64,000 nt of DNA from Candidatus Sulfopaludibacter sp. SbA3 (GTDB lineage: Bacteria > Acidobacteriota > Vicinamibacteria > Vicinamibacterales > UBA2999), in NCBI GenBank assembly GCA_945903265.1, contig CAMDNQ010000005.1, positions 1 to 64,000 on the forward strand. The letters run 5' to 3'. This document shows positions 1-8,575 of this stretch, piece by piece. Within the stretch, counting starts at the first letter, position 1. Every line of letters starts with the position of its first letter. A program made the translations under genes and the position numbers. The notes below the pieces were generated by a model, which was not told the origin of the DNA, searched no databases, and saw only the letters and a program-made list of their open reading frames with translations.

Positions 1-45
1 CTCATAACCCAAAGGTCGCGGGTTCAAATCCCGCCCCCGCAACCA
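1..45 (+). tRNA. Initiator tRNA-fMet (CAU), 3' part only
   Basis: The window opens inside a tRNA. The anticodon loop CTCATAA carries CAU and is followed by the 3' anticodon stem, variable loop, T arm with GGTTCAAATCC, and an acceptor end finishing in an encoded CCA at 43-45. The anticodon loop and the CCCCCGCAACCA end match bacterial initiator tRNA. The 5' half lies outside the window, so the unpaired 1:72 position typical of initiators cannot be checked. Elongator Met or Ile2 (CAU) is less likely. Confidence 0.9.
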
Positions 46-78
46 CTTACACCGTTCTAGACTTCCCTCTTCAACCTC

Positions 79-495
79 CTACGCAGCCTGCGGCTTGGGA
101 TGCATCAGCATCCAGGACGTGCCGAATCTGTCCCTCAACATCGAAAACCTGGTGGCGTAGAACGTCTCGGCCATCGGCATGAAGATCTCTCCGCCGTCGG
201 CCAGGAGCGCATGGACGCGCTCCGCCTCCTCGGGGCTGTTCACCGTCAACGACAGATACGCGCTGCGGATCGGTTGAAACCGTTCGGGAGGAACATCGGA
301 TCCCATCAGGTCCGTCCCGCCCAGGGTCATGCGCGCGTGGAGAACGGCGTTCTTCCAGTCCGGCGAGACCTTGCTGGTATCCGGCTGATCGCCGTGCTTC
401 ATGATGAATGTGATCTTCCCGCCGAGGTGCTGTTCATAGAAACGGAACGCCTGCTCGCAGTTCCCGCCGTAGTTGAGGTACGTGTGTAGTTGCAT
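79..495 (-). CDS. VOC family protein, PhnB-like
   Basis: The product is 138 residues, the usual length of PhnB-like glyoxalase/dioxygenase-fold (VOC) proteins. It begins MQLHTYLNYGGNCEQAF, with the typical first beta strand and the 'AFRFYEQHLGG' helix, and ends with a 'RFGTSWMLMHPK' strand. The start at 495 is chosen because AAGGAG lies about 10 bases upstream; the frame stays open further but without family similarity. Members are small cytoplasmic proteins mostly of unknown substrate. It diverges from the SUI1 gene, with about 55 bp between them. Confidence 0.85.
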   Translation of the reverse strand: MQLHTYLNYGGNCEQAFRFYEQHLGGKITFIMKHGDQPDTSKVSPDWKNAVLHARMTLGGTDLMGSDVPPERFQPIRSAYLSLTVNSPEEAERVHALLADGGEIFMPMAETFYATRFSMLRDRFGTSWMLMHPKPQAA

Positions 496-550
496 GGGCT
501 GATTTTTCTCCTTCTTCACGCTTAGACTGTCCCACGGACCCGAAATCATC

Positions 551-910
551 GTGAACGAGAGAAACAACACCCGCACCGTCTACTCCACCGGAAGCGAAGG
601 CAAGTGTCCCACCTGCGGCTGGCCGCAGCGGAACTGTCAGTGCAGCTCGCGCCGGCACGTCGACGAGCCGGTTCCAACCCGGGTCGTCGCGAAACTGCGC
701 ATGGAGAAGAAGGGCCGAGGCGGCAAGACCGTGACGGTCGTCTTCGGCTTGCCCGAGAACGAGCCCTTCCTCAAAGAACTGGCGCAGCAGCTCAAACGTG
801 CGTGCGGCGTCGGCGGGACGGTGGTTGAGGGCGGCGTGGAATTACAGGGCGATCTGAGGGACCGCGTTCGCGACTACCTCGCCAAACAGGGCTACGTGGT
901 CAAGGGATAG
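551..910 (+). CDS. SUI1/eIF1-family translation factor, YciH-like
   Basis: This 119-residue protein has an N-terminal zinc-ribbon-like stretch (CPTCGWPQRNCQC, residues about 19-31) followed by a SUI1 domain. The domain shows the family pattern of a basic 'RMEKKGRGGKTVTVVFGL' strand, a helix, 'CGVGGTVVEGGVELQGD' and a C-terminal 'YLAKQGYVVKG'. Bacterial YciH homologues resemble eukaryotic eIF1 and are thought to affect start-codon selection or stress-time translation. The start is GTG at 551. The gene stands alone. Confidence 0.88.
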   Translation: MNERNNTRTVYSTGSEGKCPTCGWPQRNCQCSSRRHVDEPVPTRVVAKLRMEKKGRGGKTVTVVFGLPENEPFLKELAQQLKRACGVGGTVVEGGVELQGDLRDRVRDYLAKQGYVVKG

Positions 911-924
911 GCCGTCCTTACCGG

Positions 925-1977
925 CTAACGAAGAAACAGGTCGGTCCAGACCTTCTCCCACTTATCCTTTTCATCGAGGGCCGTCACCGGATCGATGACG
1001 GTGAACGGGAAGTTGTTGAGCTCACTCTTGATCTTCGTGCTCGCCGGCACACGCCCCATCGACTCGAAGAGCTTCTGTCCTTCCGGTGACAGGACGTAAT
1101 CGACAAACAGGATCGCCGCGTGTGGGTGCGGCGCATTCCGCGCGACCCCTATTCCCTGCGGGCGCGCAACCACCGGCTGCACCGGCACGAAATCAATCGG
1201 CGCACCCTTCCGCTTCAGCGGCAGAACGTTGCTGTGGTACGTCGTCAGCCCGACGGGCACCTCGCCTGCCACGATCAGATTCGCCAGCAGGATGTGGCCC
1301 TTGCGGACGTCGGGCTTCAGCGCCGCCAGCCGCCGGAAATAGTCCATCCCCTTCGCGGTTCCCCACGTCTTGACGATCGTCGCCATCCACTCGGCATCGG
1401 TCGCCTCGACGCTGATGCGGCCCTTCCATTTCGGATCGGTGAAGCCGTCGTACGTTGCCGGGATCTGCGAGCGCTGCACCTGTTTCGTGTTGTAGGCGAC
1501 GACGTAGAAGTTGAAGCGATCGGGAAACCAGGTGCGATGCGCCGGGATGGACTTCGGCGGCAGGTCCGCCAGATACGGCGAATACATCTCGCCGAGGATC
1601 TTTTCGCGCGCGAGCATTTCCATCTCGGGACCGTTGGTCTCGACGACGTCCACGACATGGCGCCTGGCGCGCGCTTCCGCAACGGTCCGCTGCACCACCT
1701 GATCGGAGAGGGCGCGCCACAGCACGACCTTCACGCCGTATTTCTTTTCGAAGGCCGCGGCGAGCGGCTGTGACTCCGTCGGCGCCAGCGAGGTATACAG
1801 CGCGACGCTCCCCTCGCGTTTCGCGCGCTCGACGAGCCGCGCGTCGCGGTCGGCGCCGCGGTACCGGAAGATGGCGTCGTTGCCCGGCGCCTGCGCGCCG
1901 AGTGTCGCGGCGCCGGCCAGCGCGAGCAAGCCGGCCAACCCGCTGAATCCCTTGAACCTCTTGAACTGTCCAAACAC
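925..1977 (-). CDS. Extracellular solute-binding protein (Fe3+/polyamine type), orphan
   Basis: The protein of about 350 residues has a signal peptide and then a periplasmic binding protein type 2 fold. Visible landmarks are 'REGSVALYTSLAPTESQ', 'FEKKYGVKV', 'DPKWKGRISVEATDAEW' and a C-terminal 'FVDYVLSPEGQKLFE', as in ABC ferric iron (AfuA/FbpA) binding proteins. No permease or ATPase gene is adjacent, so it is an orphan here. I prefer the GTG at 1977, which gives a compact signal peptide; an upstream TTG at 2016 is possible but would overlap the divergent cupin gene. The N-terminus (MFGQFKRFKGFSG) is encoded by a 9-base tandem repeat. Confidence 0.8.
   Translation of the reverse strand: MFGQFKRFKGFSGLAGLLALAGAATLGAQAPGNDAIFRYRGADRDARLVERAKREGSVALYTSLAPTESQPLAAAFEKKYGVKVVLWRALSDQVVQRTVAEARARRHVVDVVETNGPEMEMLAREKILGEMYSPYLADLPPKSIPAHRTWFPDRFNFYVVAYNTKQVQRSQIPATYDGFTDPKWKGRISVEATDAEWMATIVKTWGTAKGMDYFRRLAALKPDVRKGHILLANLIVAGEVPVGLTTYHSNVLPLKRKGAPIDFVPVQPVVARPQGIGVARNAPHPHAAILFVDYVLSPEGQKLFESMGRVPASTKIKSELNNFPFTVIDPVTALDEKDKWEKVWTDLFLR
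1939..1973. repeat. Imperfect 9-base tandem repeat at start of the binding-protein gene
   Basis: Three units, roughly GAATCCCTT, GAACCTCTT and GAACTGTCC, lie in tandem and encode the FKRFKGF segment of the signal peptide on the minus strand. The 9-base period gives a 3-residue protein period. Confidence 0.55.
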
Positions 1978-2006
1978 TGTGCTATGTATAACCGACGGCC
2001 GACCCT

Positions 2007-3065
2007 TTGAGTACAAAAACCCACACCACCACGACGCACTACCACATCCAGAAGAAGCGCCGCGCCGAGTTCATCAGCGAGTGGCGCAAGTACCGGCAGA
2101 CCGTCATCCACAAAGACGACGTCCGCCTCGTGCCCACGGCGCGCGGGCTTCGGACAGGCGTCTACATGGGAGCGGACGGCGATCGGCCGACCCGTATTCT
2201 CGACGCGCTCGTCCACGAGGTCGATCCCGGCACGACGACAACCATTCACAGGCACTCGTGGGACGCAATCCTCTTCATGGTCGAGGGCAGCGGATGGACC
2301 GAAGTGGACGGCGTCCGCTACGACTGGAAAGCGTGGGACGCGATCCATCTGCCGGCGTGGAGCTGGCACCGGCACGGCAACGACGGGACCACGCCCGGGC
2401 GGTTCATGAGCTATTCGTCGGAGCCGACGCTCTGGACGCTCGGCATGAGCGTCATCGAAGACGCCGGCCATGCGCCGTTTGCGACGCTGGCGCCGCGGCC
2501 GGCCTTCTCACCCGGCCCCGCCGGCGACGACCCCTATGCGCGCCGTCTGCGCCGCCTCGAACAGGAAACGAAGAAACGCCGATCCGGGCGGATCCACACG
2601 CCGTACGACGAGCAGGAAATCCTTGCCACGCCGCGCGGCACGCGCACGAAATTTCTCAACGACCGCGCGATCGGCAACCAGGCGTCAGGCCTGAGCCAGG
2701 TGATGATTCAGTTCGCGCCCGGCAAGACGCAGTCGCTGCACCGCCACCCGGGCGAGGCGTGGCTGTACGTCGTCGAGGGTTACGGGCACAGCTTCATGGG
2801 CACCGAGCCCGATAACGGGCAGCATTACCCCTGGAAGAAGGGCGACCTGATCGTGGTCGACCACTTCCTCTGGCATCAGCATTTCAACGACGACCCGAAC
2901 AACCAGTGCCGGCTCGTGCGCATCCACATGTTCGATTCGCTGCTCGAGACGATGCGCGCGGTGATCGATCCGATGGTGCTGTTCGAGGAGGCGGAAGACA
3001 CGCTGGTCTCGAGCCAGGAGCTCTCGCAGATTCAATGGCCGGAGGATAAGCGGCCGGGCGACTGA
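2007..3065 (+). CDS. Double-cupin (bicupin) domain protein
   Basis: This 352-residue soluble protein carries two cupin barrels. The first has H81 and H83 (IHRHSWD), an acidic residue near 93 and H121/H123 (SWHRHG). The second has H245 and H247 (LHRHPGEAW), E250 or E257 and H290/H292 (WHQHFND). Both retain plausible metal ligands. The layout resembles gentisate 1,2-dioxygenase-like bicupins, but the substrate cannot be read from sequence. The start is uncertain: TTG at 2007 is the first available codon. The stop overlaps the start of the AAA+ gene by one base, so the two are translationally coupled. Confidence 0.82.
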   Translation: MSTKTHTTTTHYHIQKKRRAEFISEWRKYRQTVIHKDDVRLVPTARGLRTGVYMGADGDRPTRILDALVHEVDPGTTTTIHRHSWDAILFMVEGSGWTEVDGVRYDWKAWDAIHLPAWSWHRHGNDGTTPGRFMSYSSEPTLWTLGMSVIEDAGHAPFATLAPRPAFSPGPAGDDPYARRLRRLEQETKKRRSGRIHTPYDEQEILATPRGTRTKFLNDRAIGNQASGLSQVMIQFAPGKTQSLHRHPGEAWLYVVEGYGHSFMGTEPDNGQHYPWKKGDLIVVDHFLWHQHFNDDPNNQCRLVRIHMFDSLLETMRAVIDPMVLFEEAEDTLVSSQELSQIQWPEDKRPGD

Positions 3066-4153
3066 TGGCCGACATTCCGCGCTCGGCGCTGCCACCGGGT
3101 GTCCTCTCGATGCACGTCCTCCCCGCCGATCACCACGATCGGGACTGGGACGCGATCATCGTGCCGCGCGAGGTCAAGGAACGGCTCCTCTCACAGGCGC
3201 TGCTCGTGCTCGAGCATGGCCGCAAGCTGTCGATGCTCTCCGGACTTCCCCACGGCCTCATCGTCCTCGCGGGTCCTCCCGGAACCGGGAAGACGACGAT
3301 GGCGCGGGGACTGGCGCAGGTGGCGTCGCTGGCCCTTGCCCGCAAGGGTGCGACGGTGCTGCTGGAAATCAATCCACACGCGTTCCCGAGCGACATGCTG
3401 GGCGAGAGCCAGCGGAACGTCACGCGCCTGCTGACCGAGACGATTCCCGAGATCGCCGCGCGCCGTCCGTTCACCGTCGTCCTCATTGACGAGGTCGAGA
3501 GCTTCGCGGTCCGGCGCTCGTCCGCCTCCTTCGAGGCCAATCCGGTTGACGTCCATCGCGCCACGGATGCCGTTCTTCTCGGCATCGATGAAGTCGCGAA
3601 GAACCTTCCCTCGGTCCTGTTCGTGACGACCACCAACTTCATCGAGGCGGTCGACGAGGCGTTTCTCTCCCGCGCCGATCTCGTGATGACGTTCGCGCTT
3701 CCCGACCGCGAGACGATCGAAAAGATCCTGGCCAGCGCGATCGGCGAGCTGGCGGTGCAGTGGCCCGCGCTCCTTCCGATGACCCGGGATACGGGGAAAC
3801 TCTCGGAACTGGCGGCGCTGTGCGAAGGCTGGGATGGGAGGCGGATCCGCAAGCTGCTGCTCGCGGCGCTCGCCCAGCGCCTCGAGGTGGCGCGCAATCC
3901 GGCGACCCTGACCTGGGACGACCTGCTGGGGGCTGCACGGAAAAAGGGGGGCGTCGAATGGGCCGGCGGCGCCGCGCCAACGTCCCGGGAGCTGTTTCCC
4001 GACGTGCCGAAAGAATTGATGCACGACCACGATCATGGGCATGGCGTCCACGATCATGCCCACGATCACCCGCACGATCACCCGCATCCGCATCCCTCGG
4101 CTTCGCTCGGGACAGGCCGCTCCACCCATACCCATCCTAAAGACCCCAAATAG
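3065..4153 (+). CDS. TRIP13/Pch2-type AAA+ ATPase with histidine-rich C-terminal tail
   Basis: The 362-residue protein has a complete AAA+ core: Walker A GPPGTGKT (70-77), Walker B VVLIDE (138-143), sensor-1-like TTTN (188-191), RAD at 203-205 and a sensor-2 segment GRRIRKL (258-264). The stretches EINPHAF, ESQRNVTRLL, IDEVESF and 'FLSRADL' match the TRIP13/Pch2 subfamily, whose eukaryotic members remodel HORMA-domain proteins. No HORMA gene is visible. Residues 320-357 form a tail with 14 histidines alternating with Asp, Gly and Pro, like the metal-binding tails of HypB or UreE. The gene is coupled to the bicupin. A role in metal loading or remodelling of the cupin enzyme is inference. Confidence 0.85.
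   Translation: MADIPRSALPPGVLSMHVLPADHHDRDWDAIIVPREVKERLLSQALLVLEHGRKLSMLSGLPHGLIVLAGPPGTGKTTMARGLAQVASLALARKGATVLLEINPHAFPSDMLGESQRNVTRLLTETIPEIAARRPFTVVLIDEVESFAVRRSSASFEANPVDVHRATDAVLLGIDEVAKNLPSVLFVTTTNFIEAVDEAFLSRADLVMTFALPDRETIEKILASAIGELAVQWPALLPMTRDTGKLSELAALCEGWDGRRIRKLLLAALAQRLEVARNPATLTWDDLLGAARKKGGVEWAGGAAPTSRELFPDVPKELMHDHDHGHGVHDHAHDHPHDHPHPHPSASLGTGRSTHTHPKDPK
4094..4119. repeat. Short palindromic interspersed repeat inside the AAA+ tail
   Basis: A CCCTCGGCTTCGCTCGGGACAG-type element sits in frame within the histidine-rich tail. It encodes SASLGTG and splits the HPHP run from the final THTHP. On the minus strand it reads 'CPERSRG', the translation typical of this widespread intergenic repeat. 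It looks like a repeat insertion that kept the frame. Confidence 0.6.
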
Positions 4154-4303
4154 CCCAATAACTTGGATCCGCCGGATTCATTTTCTTGGCCTGGTTCAGC
4201 CGTTTATGTCGTTTAGGGACCTACATTTACGTTTGCTCTTCCCCCTCCCAGGCAGTAAACTCCCGCAGTTCTACACGGGTACTCGGACGCGAGGAGGATT
4301 CAG

Positions 4304-7180
4304 ATGGTCAGATCGAGGTTTCTCGGAGCCCTGTTGGTCATGGGCGCGCTTCTATTCGCGCCGGCAGTAAGCCAGGCGCAGGAAGCAGTACTTTCAGGCA
4401 CCGTCACCGACACCACCGGCGGTGTGCTTCCCGGCGTTGTCGTGACGGCTGTTCATGACGCGACTGGGAACAGCTTCGAAGCTGTCACTGACGAAGCGGG
4501 GGGCTATCGCCTTTCCGTGCGCATCGGCGCGTATCGTGTCCGTCTCGAGCTGCCGGGCTTCGCGCCCATCGAGCGCACGGGTCTGCAGCTGCAGGTCGGC
4601 CAGCAGGCTGTCGTCAATCTCCAGATGTCCCCCGCGACGCTTCAGGAATCGGTGACGGTCACCGGCGAAGCGCCGCTGATCAACGTCACGCAGTCGAACC
4701 TTGGCAGCACGGTGAGCGCCGAGCAGGTCGAGAACCTGCCCCTCAACGGCCGCAACTGGGTTGACCTCACGCTCCTTTCACCGGGCAGCAAGCAGAACTT
4801 CGTCGCCGAGACGCCGGGCGCCAGCTTCCAGCTGAACGTCGACGGACAGCAGGTTACGCAGCTGATTGCCACGAGCTTCGGTCAGCCCCGCTTCAGCAAG
4901 GACACCATCGCCGAGTTCGAGGTCATCACCAACCGCTTCGACGCGCGGCAGGGCCGCTCGACGGGCATGCAGGTCAACGCGATCACGAAGTCAGGCACCA
5001 ACGTGGGCGCCGGCAGCATGTCGGGCTACTTCCGCGACGATCGATTCAACGCCGAAGACCACATTCAGAAGCGCGTCCTGCCGTATTCCAACCAGCAGTT
5101 CAGCACCACCTACGGCGGCCCGATCATGCGGGACCGTTTCCACTACTTCGCGAGCTTCGAGTACGAGCGCGAGCCGTACGTCCGCACGTACTCGAGCCCG
5201 TTCCGGAGCTTCAACATCGATCAGCCCGGCACGCGCACCGAGAAGAAGGGCGGCGTCCGCCTCGACTACCAGTTCTCGCCGCGCACGCGCCTGACCGTTC
5301 GCGCCAACGTGCAGCGCTCCTTCGACCCGCTGGACGCCCGCTGGTCGGGTGGCAACCTCCATCCCTCATCGGCGACCGCGGTACCGAAGGAGAGCGAGAG
5401 CCTTGCGAATCGTCTGACACACGTCTTCGGTGACCGCGCGGTGAACGAGCTCGCGGTGAACTGGAACCGCTATCACTGGAAGACGGAACCGATCGTCGAC
5501 TGGCCGACCCACCCGCTGGCGGGACCGTACGGGATGACGAACGGATCGCCCACCATCCTCTTCCGCGGCTATCGCGTGGGCCAGGCGCACGGCCGCTCGC
5601 CGCAGATCCTCACGGAGAAGGGTCCGAGCATCCGCAACGACTTCACGACGAACTTCAACAAGGGCGGCCGGCACGACCTGAACCTCGGCGGCGAGTTCGT
5701 CTACAGCGACCAGCCGATCTTCCTCGGTATCAACTCGAACGGCACGCTCGACGTGCAGGGCGGGGCGATTCCGGCGAACATTGAATCGCTCTTCCCGGTG
5801 TGGAACGACATCTCCACCTGGAACCTGAACGCGCTGAGCCCGATCGCCCGCTTCTACTCCCTGGCGGTCGGCGACTTCGAGTCGAACAACCCGATCAGCA
5901 GCTTCGCGGGCTGGGCGCAGGACGACTGGACAATGGGCAAGCTGACGGTGAACCTGGGTGTCCGCTACGACATCATCAAGGGCACCTACGGTGAAGAGCG
6001 CGGGTTCGCCCCGTGGCTCGAGCCGAACCGCCCGCTGGACAAGAACAACCTCCAGCCGCGCGTCGGCTTCGCCTACGGCATCAACGATCGCACGGTGGCG
6101 CGCGGCGGCTGGGGCCTCTTCTACGGCGGCGGCACCGGCGCGGCGCACGCGTATTACACCGAGACGCAGATCATCAACGTCCAGGTGAACAACGACGGCC
6201 GTCCGGACTTCGCGAGCAACCCGTTCAACGGCCCGATCCCGACCTACGCGCAGGTCGCCGCGAGCGGCGCGCTCCGCTCGCTCTTCCTGACGCTCCCGTC
6301 GGATCACCCGGAAATCCCCTATGCGCACCAGGCGTCGATCGGCGTCCAGCGGCAGTTCGGCACGGTGATGTCGATGTCGGCGGACATCGTCTATAGCGAC
6401 GAGCGGCAGGCGCTCACGCAGATGGACATCAACCTGGCGTACAACCCGGTCACGGGCGCCAACTTCTCATTCCAGGATCAGACCCGCCGGCCGAACCGCG
6501 GCTGGGGCAACGTGAACATGAGCCAGCACGTGCCGAAGGGCGGCGAGGACCTGGGTCTTCAGCTCGAGCTGACCAAGCGAATGTCGAACAACTGGCAGGC
6601 GTCGGTTGGTTACTCGGATTCGCTTGCGTGGGACTACCAGTACCCGCCGGTGCGCACCGCGGCGGGCTGCCAGTACGCGCAGACCAACCCTTCGCCGGGC
6701 GTCTTCACCTGCGATCAGCCCATTACCCTGCACCCGGTACTCGCCTACGAGCACTACCGGGCGGGCGACCAGCAGCATCGCCTGACGTTCAACGGGATCT
6801 GGCAGCTGCCCCTCGGCTTCCAGGCCAGCGGGCTCTACTTCTACGGGGACAACGGCAAGGCCACTCCGACCTCCGGTGTGGACGTGCTTGGCGTCGGCGG
6901 CAGCGGCGGCCGCCTCCGCGCCGACCGAACGCTCATCGAGCGCAACAGCTTCGACCGGTCGTCGATCCACCGCGTGGACGCACGGCTCCAGAAGCGCTTC
7001 GCGGTCGGGCAGCGCGCGGCCCTCGAAGGGACCGTCGAGGTCTTCAATCTGTTCAACTACGAGAATTACAATTCATTCGTGCTGAGCGAAGTCGCGAGCA
7101 ACTTCGGCGCGGCGAACTTCGACAGCAACATCGCGTTCCAGCCGCGAACGATGCAGTTCGGGCTGCGCGTGACGTTCTAG
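4304..7180 (+). CDS. TonB-dependent receptor with carboxypeptidase-regulatory-like N-domain
   Basis: This 958-residue outer-membrane receptor has a signal peptide ending near AVSQAQ, a carboxypeptidase-regulatory-like (transthyretin/CnaB-like) domain at about 28-110 ('GTVTDTTGGVLPGV', 'YRVRLELPGF'), a plug region ('TVTGEAPLINV', 'VENLPLNGRNW') and a long beta barrel ending in aromatic TF. This type is abundant in Acidobacteriota and is usually linked to uptake of oligomers or metal chelates; the substrate is unknown. AGGAGG lies about 7 bases before the ATG. It heads a likely operon with the three following secreted proteins. Confidence 0.92.
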   Translation: MVRSRFLGALLVMGALLFAPAVSQAQEAVLSGTVTDTTGGVLPGVVVTAVHDATGNSFEAVTDEAGGYRLSVRIGAYRVRLELPGFAPIERTGLQLQVGQQAVVNLQMSPATLQESVTVTGEAPLINVTQSNLGSTVSAEQVENLPLNGRNWVDLTLLSPGSKQNFVAETPGASFQLNVDGQQVTQLIATSFGQPRFSKDTIAEFEVITNRFDARQGRSTGMQVNAITKSGTNVGAGSMSGYFRDDRFNAEDHIQKRVLPYSNQQFSTTYGGPIMRDRFHYFASFEYEREPYVRTYSSPFRSFNIDQPGTRTEKKGGVRLDYQFSPRTRLTVRANVQRSFDPLDARWSGGNLHPSSATAVPKESESLANRLTHVFGDRAVNELAVNWNRYHWKTEPIVDWPTHPLAGPYGMTNGSPTILFRGYRVGQAHGRSPQILTEKGPSIRNDFTTNFNKGGRHDLNLGGEFVYSDQPIFLGINSNGTLDVQGGAIPANIESLFPVWNDISTWNLNALSPIARFYSLAVGDFESNNPISSFAGWAQDDWTMGKLTVNLGVRYDIIKGTYGEERGFAPWLEPNRPLDKNNLQPRVGFAYGINDRTVARGGWGLFYGGGTGAAHAYYTETQIINVQVNNDGRPDFASNPFNGPIPTYAQVAASGALRSLFLTLPSDHPEIPYAHQASIGVQRQFGTVMSMSADIVYSDERQALTQMDINLAYNPVTGANFSFQDQTRRPNRGWGNVNMSQHVPKGGEDLGLQLELTKRMSNNWQASVGYSDSLAWDYQYPPVRTAAGCQYAQTNPSPGVFTCDQPITLHPVLAYEHYRAGDQQHRLTFNGIWQLPLGFQASGLYFYGDNGKATPTSGVDVLGVGGSGGRLRADRTLIERNSFDRSSIHRVDARLQKRFAVGQRAALEGTVEVFNLFNYENYNSFVLSEVASNFGAANFDSNIAFQPRTMQFGLRVTF

Positions 7181-7202
7181 GCGTCCCAGGGAGGATCACA
7201 GA

Positions 7203-7598
7203 ATGAGCAAGCGTACATTCAGCATCCTGGCGGTCTGCGGACTGCTCATGGCGGCGGTGCCGGTCGCAGCGCATCACGCGCTGGCGGCGCAGTACGACAT
7301 GGATAAGCCGATCGAGATCACCGGGACCCTCAACAAGATGGAGTTCATCAATCCGCATTCGATGCTCCATCTCGACGTCAAGAAAGCCGATGGCGCGGTG
7401 ACCACGTGGGTGTTCCAGACGACCAACGCCGGATCGCTCCGGTCGAGGGGCCTGGCGCGCAACGCGCTCGAACAGGGCGCGACCTACACGGTCAAGGGGT
7501 TTGCCGCGAGAAACGGCAACCCCATGGGCTTCCTCCGCGTCCTCGTGTTCCCGGACAAGAAGGAAATGACCTTCTGGTTCGGCGATCCCAACGACTAG
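7203..7598 (+). CDS. DUF6152 family secreted protein
   Basis: A 131-residue protein with a signal peptide (cleavage near PVAAHHA) and the features of DUF6152: an N-terminal HHA motif, 'YDMDKPIEITGTL', an 'FINPHSMLHLDV' strand and 'LARNALEQGATYTVKGF'. The fold is probably a small beta barrel; function is unknown. A GGGAGG sequence precedes the ATG. It lies 22 bp after the receptor and 10 bp before the next gene, so it is co-transcribed. Confidence 0.85.
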   Translation: MSKRTFSILAVCGLLMAAVPVAAHHALAAQYDMDKPIEITGTLNKMEFINPHSMLHLDVKKADGAVTTWVFQTTNAGSLRSRGLARNALEQGATYTVKGFAARNGNPMGFLRVLVFPDKKEMTFWFGDPND

Positions 7599-7608
7599 GA
7601 GACGGACC

Positions 7609-8505
7609 ATGACACGCGCCATTACGTTCATGGGGGCGCTGGCGATCACGATGATCGCCGGCGCCGCGCCCACCGCGCAGATGCCGCAGTCGAACGGATC
7701 GAACGGCGAAGCGAAGGTGGCGACTCCGCGGCTCGGCAATGGCCGGCCCGATCTGACTGGAACCTGGGCGGCCGGCGGGGGCGGGGGCGGCGGCGGCCGC
7801 GATCTCGTGGAACTCGAGCCGGGAAAGCTCGCCGAAGAGTTTCCGTCCCGTCGCTGCGGTCCCACGCAGGTCCGATGCGGCGACTACACCAACCAGTCCG
7901 AGGACGGCGAGTTCACCGCCCGGCTGACTCAGAACCGGCCGCTGTACAAGCCGGAATACTGGGACAAAGTGCAGCAACTGGACATGTGGACGAATAAATA
8001 CGACCCCCTGTTCTTCTGCCAGCCCCTCGGTCTCCCGCGCGCGGGCGCGCCGTCGCGGATCCTCCAGACCGACAACGACGTGGTCTTTCTGTATGCGGCC
8101 GGCGGCGGCGGCGCGGGCAATGCCGAGTACCGCACCATCCCGATCGACGGCCGCAAGCACGACCCCGTCAAGTCACAGGACGTGCTGTTCTGGGGCCACT
8201 CCGTCGGGCGCTGGGAAGGCGACACGCTCGTGATCGACTCCGTCGGTTTCAACGATCTGACGTGGCTCGACAAAGGCGGTCTCTTCACGTCGGAGAACAA
8301 GCGGGTGATCGAGAAGTTCACCCGCGAGGGGAACATGCTGCGGTACGAAGTCATCGTGGAGGATCCGGACGTGCTCGCCGAGCCCTGGATCATGACCCCA
8401 CGCATGCTTCGGCTCAACACGAACAAGGACGCCGGTCTGTTCAACGAAGCGACGCCATGCCGCGATTACGACCACGCGAACATGGTCACGCAGATTCGTC
8501 ACTGA
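7609..8505 (+). CDS. Secreted protein of unknown function (RPDLTGTW type)
   Basis: This 298-residue protein has a signal peptide (cleavage near APTAQM) followed by 'NGRPDLTGTWAAGG', a motif of many acidobacterial and proteobacterial secreted proteins that sit beside DUF6152 genes. A poly-glycine run follows at about residues 58-64. Later segments such as 'WEGDTLVIDSVGFND' and 'LTREG/FTREGNMLRYEV' are typical of that family. No catalytic motif is recognised. GGAGA lies 8 bases before the start. A strong hairpin just downstream suggests transcription is attenuated here. Confidence 0.75.
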   Translation: MTRAITFMGALAITMIAGAAPTAQMPQSNGSNGEAKVATPRLGNGRPDLTGTWAAGGGGGGGGRDLVELEPGKLAEEFPSRRCGPTQVRCGDYTNQSEDGEFTARLTQNRPLYKPEYWDKVQQLDMWTNKYDPLFFCQPLGLPRAGAPSRILQTDNDVVFLYAAGGGGAGNAEYRTIPIDGRKHDPVKSQDVLFWGHSVGRWEGDTLVIDSVGFNDLTWLDKGGLFTSENKRVIEKFTREGNMLRYEVIVEDPDVLAEPWIMTPRMLRLNTNKDAGLFNEATPCRDYDHANMVTQIRH

Positions 8506-8509
8506 TCCA

Positions 8510-8537
8510 GAGAGGCGGGCCTCACGGCCCGCCTCTC
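8510..8537 (+). terminator. Perfect 12-bp hairpin downstream of the DUF6152 operon
   Basis: GAGAGGCGGGCC and its exact complement GGCCCGCCTCTC are separated by the loop TCAC. The hairpin is followed by pyrimidines (CTCTCTGCC) rather than a clean T run, so it could be a weak terminator, an attenuator or an mRNA-stabilising structure between the 298- and 278-residue genes. Confidence 0.65.
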
Positions 8538-8575
8538 CTCTCTGCCTCTCGTCAGCTAGTCAAAAGGCGACCATC

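Noticed and set aside
2007-4153. TRIP13-like ATPase considered as part of a type III CBASS defence system
   Set aside because: No HORMA protein, CD-NTase or effector gene is adjacent; the partner is a bicupin.
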